DNA from: Bacteroidota bacterium
GTDB lineage: Bacteria; Bacteroidota; Bacteroidia; Flavobacteriales; Flavobacteriaceae
Length of the DNA stretch: 8,953 nucleotides
Assembly: GCA_024278565.1 (NCBI GenBank)
Contig: JAJRSY010000062.1
Coordinates: 1-8,953 of the forward strand
Reading direction: 5' to 3'
Part shown: positions 7,053 to 8,953 of the stretch, one piece after another
Numbering within the stretch: the first letter of the stretch is position 1
Layout: each line of letters begins with the position of its first letter
Program-made: the position numbers and the translations under genes
Notes under the pieces: generated by a model
What the model saw: the letters and a program-made list of their open reading frames with translations, nothing else
Database searches by the model: none
What the model was told of the DNA's origin: nothing

Positions 7053-7060
7053 CAAAATTA
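7053..7060 (-). promoter_or_regulatory. candidate -7 promoter box for the alpha/beta hydrolase
   Basis: On the minus strand this reads TAATTTTG, an exact TAnnTTTG match, about 140 bases before the TTG start of the hydrolase. No clear TTTG -33 element is visible. Between this box and the start is a GC-rich stretch that differs from the surrounding AT-rich DNA. Confidence 0.35.
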
Positions 7061-7086
7061 TTTAAATTCAGTACTGTCCGGTTAAA

Positions 7087-7103
7087 CCTGCCGGCCAGGC
7101 AGG
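7087..7103. repeat. extragenic palindrome copy
   Basis: cctgccggccaggcagg is a degenerate copy of the CCTGCCTGCCGGCAGGCAGG-type palindrome. It faces a similar copy at 7188-7204, so the pair can also fold back on each other over about 120 bases. Confidence 0.6.
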
Positions 7104-7106
7104 GAC

Positions 7107-7140
7107 GTAAGACCGCTTACTTCGACAAGCTCAGCACAGG
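7107..7140. repeat. extragenic repeat segment with small hairpin
   Basis: A gtaag/cttac hairpin (7107-7120) leads into ttcgacaagctcagcacagg (7121-7140). The latter motif type recurs between genes in many Bacteroidota genomes, from general knowledge; only one copy is present here. It forms the inner part of the repeat cluster bounded by the two palindromes. Confidence 0.4.
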
Positions 7141-7187
7141 TCGCTGTTAGACTTAAGACAAGACCCTCCAAAGGCGGACAGGCTTGA

Positions 7188-7204
7188 CCTGCCTGCCGGA
7201 CAGG
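7188..7204. repeat. extragenic palindrome copy
   Basis: cctgcctgccggacagg is one mismatch from the palindromic form. It is the right-hand partner of the copy at 7087-7103, and together they bracket the repeat cluster. Confidence 0.6.
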
Positions 7205-7472
7205 CTGGTTGCAACTAATTGATAGACCGCTTTGTAATGATTCAGGATTTTCGTTCATTATAATTATAGATCCATTATAAAAAGCAAGGTGTCTTGTTCT
7301 AAAATGTCTGTAAACCAAACAATAGCAATACTTTATACGGAATTAAATAATTTGTAACTTCTATGTTGTAATCCTAATAAAATGGTTCTTTTTTTAGCTT
7401 AAAAATGTCAACTATTTGTTTTTCAGGTAGTTGATTTTTTATAAAATTTAAAAAATAGCATAATGATGTTAA

Positions 7473-7543
7473 TGGCCTGTTGAATTGGAAATAACTTTTA
7501 GGACGAAGTCCGTTAAAAAAGTTATTCCATTTCAATAATGCCA
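7473..7543. repeat. 71-nt stem-loop
   Basis: Nested pairing runs from tggc (7473-7476) with gcca (7540-7543), through ttgaa-tgg (7480-7488) with cca-ttcaa (7527-7535), then a perfect 10-bp stem aataactttt (7490-7499) with aaaagttatt (7517-7526), to an apical ggac-gaa-gtcc hairpin (7501-7511). The only irregularities in the main stem are one bulged A (7489) and one T-T mismatch. The short sequence gttaa occurs just outside both ends (7468-7472 and 7545-7549). It could be a small nonautonomous element, a structured RNA or a remnant. It also lies within a 207-base open frame on the minus strand (7374-7580) that has no ATG. Confidence 0.7.
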
Positions 7544-7610
7544 CGTTAAATATTTCGAAATAAACTATAAAATCAACCTTCTATCAACGAACATCTAAAA
7601 AAGAGGTCGC

Positions 7611-7632
7611 ACCTGCCTGCCGGCAGGCAGGT
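7611..7632. repeat. perfect 22-bp extragenic palindrome at the IS110 3' flank
   Basis: acctgcctgcc (7611-7621) is followed directly by its exact reverse complement (7622-7632). This is the only perfect full-length copy of the palindrome family in the window. It lies 120 bases past the transposase stop, on the side where the element's right end should be. Other IS110-family elements are known to insert at REP-type palindromes. Confidence 0.85.
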
Positions 7633-7752
7633 TTCCCGTATTAAATTCTTATAGGTAAAGCCGCAGACCATTCAAAACGAACTGCCGATAAATCGGTGTC
7701 GCAAGTTACAAATAGCGGTCTTTTAATGATCATATTGATTTTTATAGTTTCT
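7633..7752 (-). ncRNA. possible structured RNA (bridge-RNA-like) at the transposase 3' flank
   Basis: Within the 120 bases after the transposase stop, aaagccgc (7657-7664) can pair with gcgg-cttt (7715-7723, one bulged t). Inside that, aact (7680-7683) can pair with agtt (7704-7707), and ccgat (7685-7689) with atcgg (7692-7696). A set of nested stems with internal loops is what an IS110-family bridge RNA looks like, and in the IS1111 subgroup it lies downstream of the transposase. The pairing is visible. The RNA, its strand and its role are inference, and short stems like these can arise by chance. Confidence 0.25.
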
Positions 7753-8806
7753 TTATTCAACAACTGCTTTAACATAGGGTACTTGGTTTTTTAAAACGTA
7801 TCGTATTCTGTTCACCATTTTTTTCGCGATTCTTATAATGGCCTTGGTCGGTTTCATTCTCTTAATGAGTTTTTGATAAGCCAACATTAATGCAGGATCA
7901 TTTCTTATGGCCACCCATGAACTTTCCACCAACATGCTTCCGGGCACCTTGTTCTGCCTTTTGGTAATATGGCCCACGGAGTCGAACTCCCCCGATGAAT
8001 TCGTCATGGGGACCAACCCTACGTAGGAACATAAGCTGTCCAGGTTCTTGAACCTCGATATATCGTCCAGCTCGGTCAAAATGGTCATTGCCGTTATCAG
8101 CCCTATACCTGGAATACTGGCAAGTAATGCTAAATTATCTTTATACTTTTCTGTCTGTGACAATGCCTTTATATTCTTTAATGTTCGGTATTGTTGCGTT
8201 CTTAGAAAAAGTACCAGCTCGATAATCGAATCAAGGGTTACTTTTGAACTATGGGTAGGCAGATCCAATTCTTTCAACCAGTTGGTAAAACGTTTTGACC
8301 AACTTGTTTTACCGGTAAATTGTCCGGGAACAGTAATCCCATGATAGTATAAAAATGATTACCCTGCATTTGTTCCTTGCCACTTCCTTGGTCAGGGTCT
8401 TTCGGAACCTTACCATCGACCTGTCGCCCTCACATTGGATGCCGGGCACATAGATGCCTTCCAGCTTTGATGCCGCAAGCTGCCCCGCTATCTTGCGACT
8501 GTCCCTGGCGTCCTCTTTCTGTTTGCGTTCCTTATCGGTAGTGGGTATGTCAGCTGGGTTTACCACGATGTTCCTTATTCCTAGTTCATTTAATTCCCTA
8601 TGGGCCCTGAAACCGTTAAAACTAGCCTCATATGCTGAAAAATAATTCGCGTTCGGAAAATTCTTTTGTAAATAGGCAAAAAGAGTTTTCGCTTCCGGGT
8701 CTTGTGAAAAAGTTTTGTAAAACGAGTCTTCTACCCGGATTGTTGTTTTCCAACTTTTTAAATGGGTGTCCAGGCCAATATAAATATTTTGTCCTGAATA
8801 ATCCAA
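7753..8806 (-). pseudogene. IS110-family transposase, frameshifted
   Basis: The two open frames are halves of one transposase. The 5' part (8806 to about 8360) carries the DEDD/RuvC-like domain: GLDTH (Asp13), SAYEASFNG (Glu60) and KEDARDSRKIA (Asp99, Asp102). The 3' part (about 8358 to 7753) carries the Tnp_20-type domain: LLASIPGIGLITAMTILTEL, CSYVGLVP, SSGEFDSVGHITKR and GSMLVESSW. The reading frame breaks at 8359: after ...RNKCRV the next frame continues SFLYYHGITVPGQFTGKTSW, so either one base is extra or two are missing (GTAAAATCA expected). Joined, the protein is about 350 residues, full length for IS110. The 5' end starts with TTG at 8806; the frame stays open upstream without an ATG, so the true start may have been altered. 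Unless the break is a sequencing error or programmed shifting, the gene is inactive. Confidence 0.9.
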
Positions 8807-8869
8807 TTGTTCTAGGCTATATTCTATAATATGACTTAAACAACACCTATCTTTAGAAAAAACAAGACG

Positions 8870-8953
8870 ATGATACCGGAAGATTTTTCAGAATACTTTG
8901 AAGGCCTCGACGAACAGGGGCGCCAGGCCATTATCGACGAACTGCTCTCGATG
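8870..8953 (+). CDS. 5' end of an unidentified gene (partial)
   Basis: An ATG at 8870 opens a frame that stays open for 28 codons to the window edge, beginning MIPEDFSEYFEGLDEQGRQA and then IIDELLSM. An in-frame TAA at 8837-8839 lies upstream and there is no other ATG between, so this start is likely. The encoded segment is acidic, helical and soluble, with richer GC than the flanking DNA. A near-consensus -7 box TATCTTTA lies at 8848-8855. I do not recognise a family from so short a piece. It is divergent from the IS110 transposase, with 63 bp between them, so it could be a chromosomal neighbour or part of another mobile element. Confidence 0.55.
   Translation, partial: MIPEDFSEYFEGLDEQGRQAIIDELLSM

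Larger units (their letters stand above)
6913..7752. other. gene-poor accessory stretch between hydrolase and IS110-type transposase
   Basis: This 840-base stretch has no confident gene. From left to right it contains a GC-rich leader-like segment (6935-7057), a cluster of extragenic palindromes (7087-7204), AT-rich DNA with a 7-bp inverted repeat followed by six T residues (7408-7440), a 71-nt stem-loop (7473-7543), a perfect 22-bp palindrome (7611-7632) and the 3' noncoding flank of the transposase. A minus-strand open frame across 7082-7318 is largely a translation of the repeats and is not called. Confidence 0.7.
7633..8869 (-). mobile_element. IS110-family insertion sequence (boundaries approximate)
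   Basis: The element is defined by the transposase gene. IS110 elements usually lack terminal inverted repeats and target duplications, so the ends cannot be read directly. I set outer limits by what flanks it: the 22-bp palindrome on one side and the start of the next plus-strand gene at 8870 on the other. The resulting maximum of about 1.24 kb fits the family. Only 63 bases lie upstream of the transposase start, too short for an upstream bridge RNA. The longer noncoding flank downstream points to the IS1111-like arrangement. Confidence 0.55.

Noticed and set aside
7082..7318. 78-codon open frame on the minus strand
   Set aside because: Most of it translates the palindromes and the ttcgacaagctcagc-type repeat (for example CAELVEVS and LPGRQV). 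Repeat-derived, not a gene.
7408..7440. tcaacta/tagttga inverted repeat followed by six T residues, terminator-like on the plus strand
   Set aside because: The stem is AT-rich with a 13-nt loop and no plus-strand gene lies upstream. Kept only as a note in the intergenic entry.
7473..7551. Stem-loop with GTTAAAT at one end, suggesting an integron attC site
   Set aside because: The partner RYYYAAC box is missing at the other end, and no integron integrase or cassettes are nearby.
2700..7640. Recurrent GC palindromes as a possible CRISPR array
   Set aside because: Copies are irregularly spaced, degenerate and palindromic, with no uniform spacers and no cas genes.
1..8953. tRNA or rRNA genes
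   Set aside because: No cloverleaf-like segments or conserved rRNA stretches were seen on either strand by eye.

Overview
The window looks like chromosomal DNA from a member of the Bacteroidota, most likely a marine Flavobacteriaceae. The evidence is moderate-to-low GC, almost no Shine-Dalgarno-like sites before starts, several TAATTTTG boxes (the Bacteroidota -7 consensus TAnnTTTG), a DUF4197 lipoprotein, and GC-rich palindromes scattered between genes. The genus cannot be named from this sequence.

Layout. At the left edge is the 3' tail of an unidentified plus-strand gene, overlapping tail-to-tail with a minus-strand secreted alpha/beta-hydrolase-like protein (67-1482). Upstream of that, on the same strand, is an MscS-type mechanosensitive channel (1570-2394). 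A gene-free stretch (2395-3019) follows, filled with inverted repeats: a 19-bp perfect hairpin pair and a roughly 190-bp imperfect inverted-repeat element. Next is an Lrp/AsnC regulator (3020-3472, minus), divergent from a small helical protein of unknown function (3593-4006). Then come purU, formyltetrahydrofolate deformylase (4121-4972, TTG start), and a DUF4197 lipoprotein (5231-5926). A strong rho-independent terminator at 6072-6098 separates these from a convergent cytoplasmic alpha/beta hydrolase (6130-6912, TTG start).

The right third (6913-8869) is accessory DNA. It holds clustered extragenic palindromes, a 71-nt stem-loop, a perfect 22-bp palindrome, and an IS110-family transposase gene (7753-8806, minus) that is split by a frameshift but otherwise full length. 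The start of an unidentified plus-strand gene runs off the right end (8870 onward).

The core genes are ordinary housekeeping or envelope functions: osmotic protection, folate one-carbon and purine supply, and amino-acid-type transcriptional control. No defence or biosynthetic cluster is visible. The most interesting part is the noncoding flank of the IS110 element. The roughly 120 nt past the transposase stop can form nested stems, as a bridge RNA would, and it abuts a perfect extragenic palindrome, the kind of site some IS110 relatives use as a target. The 71-nt stem-loop farther out lies inside a short open reading frame without an ATG. These readings are hypotheses; the base pairing is directly visible in the sequence.
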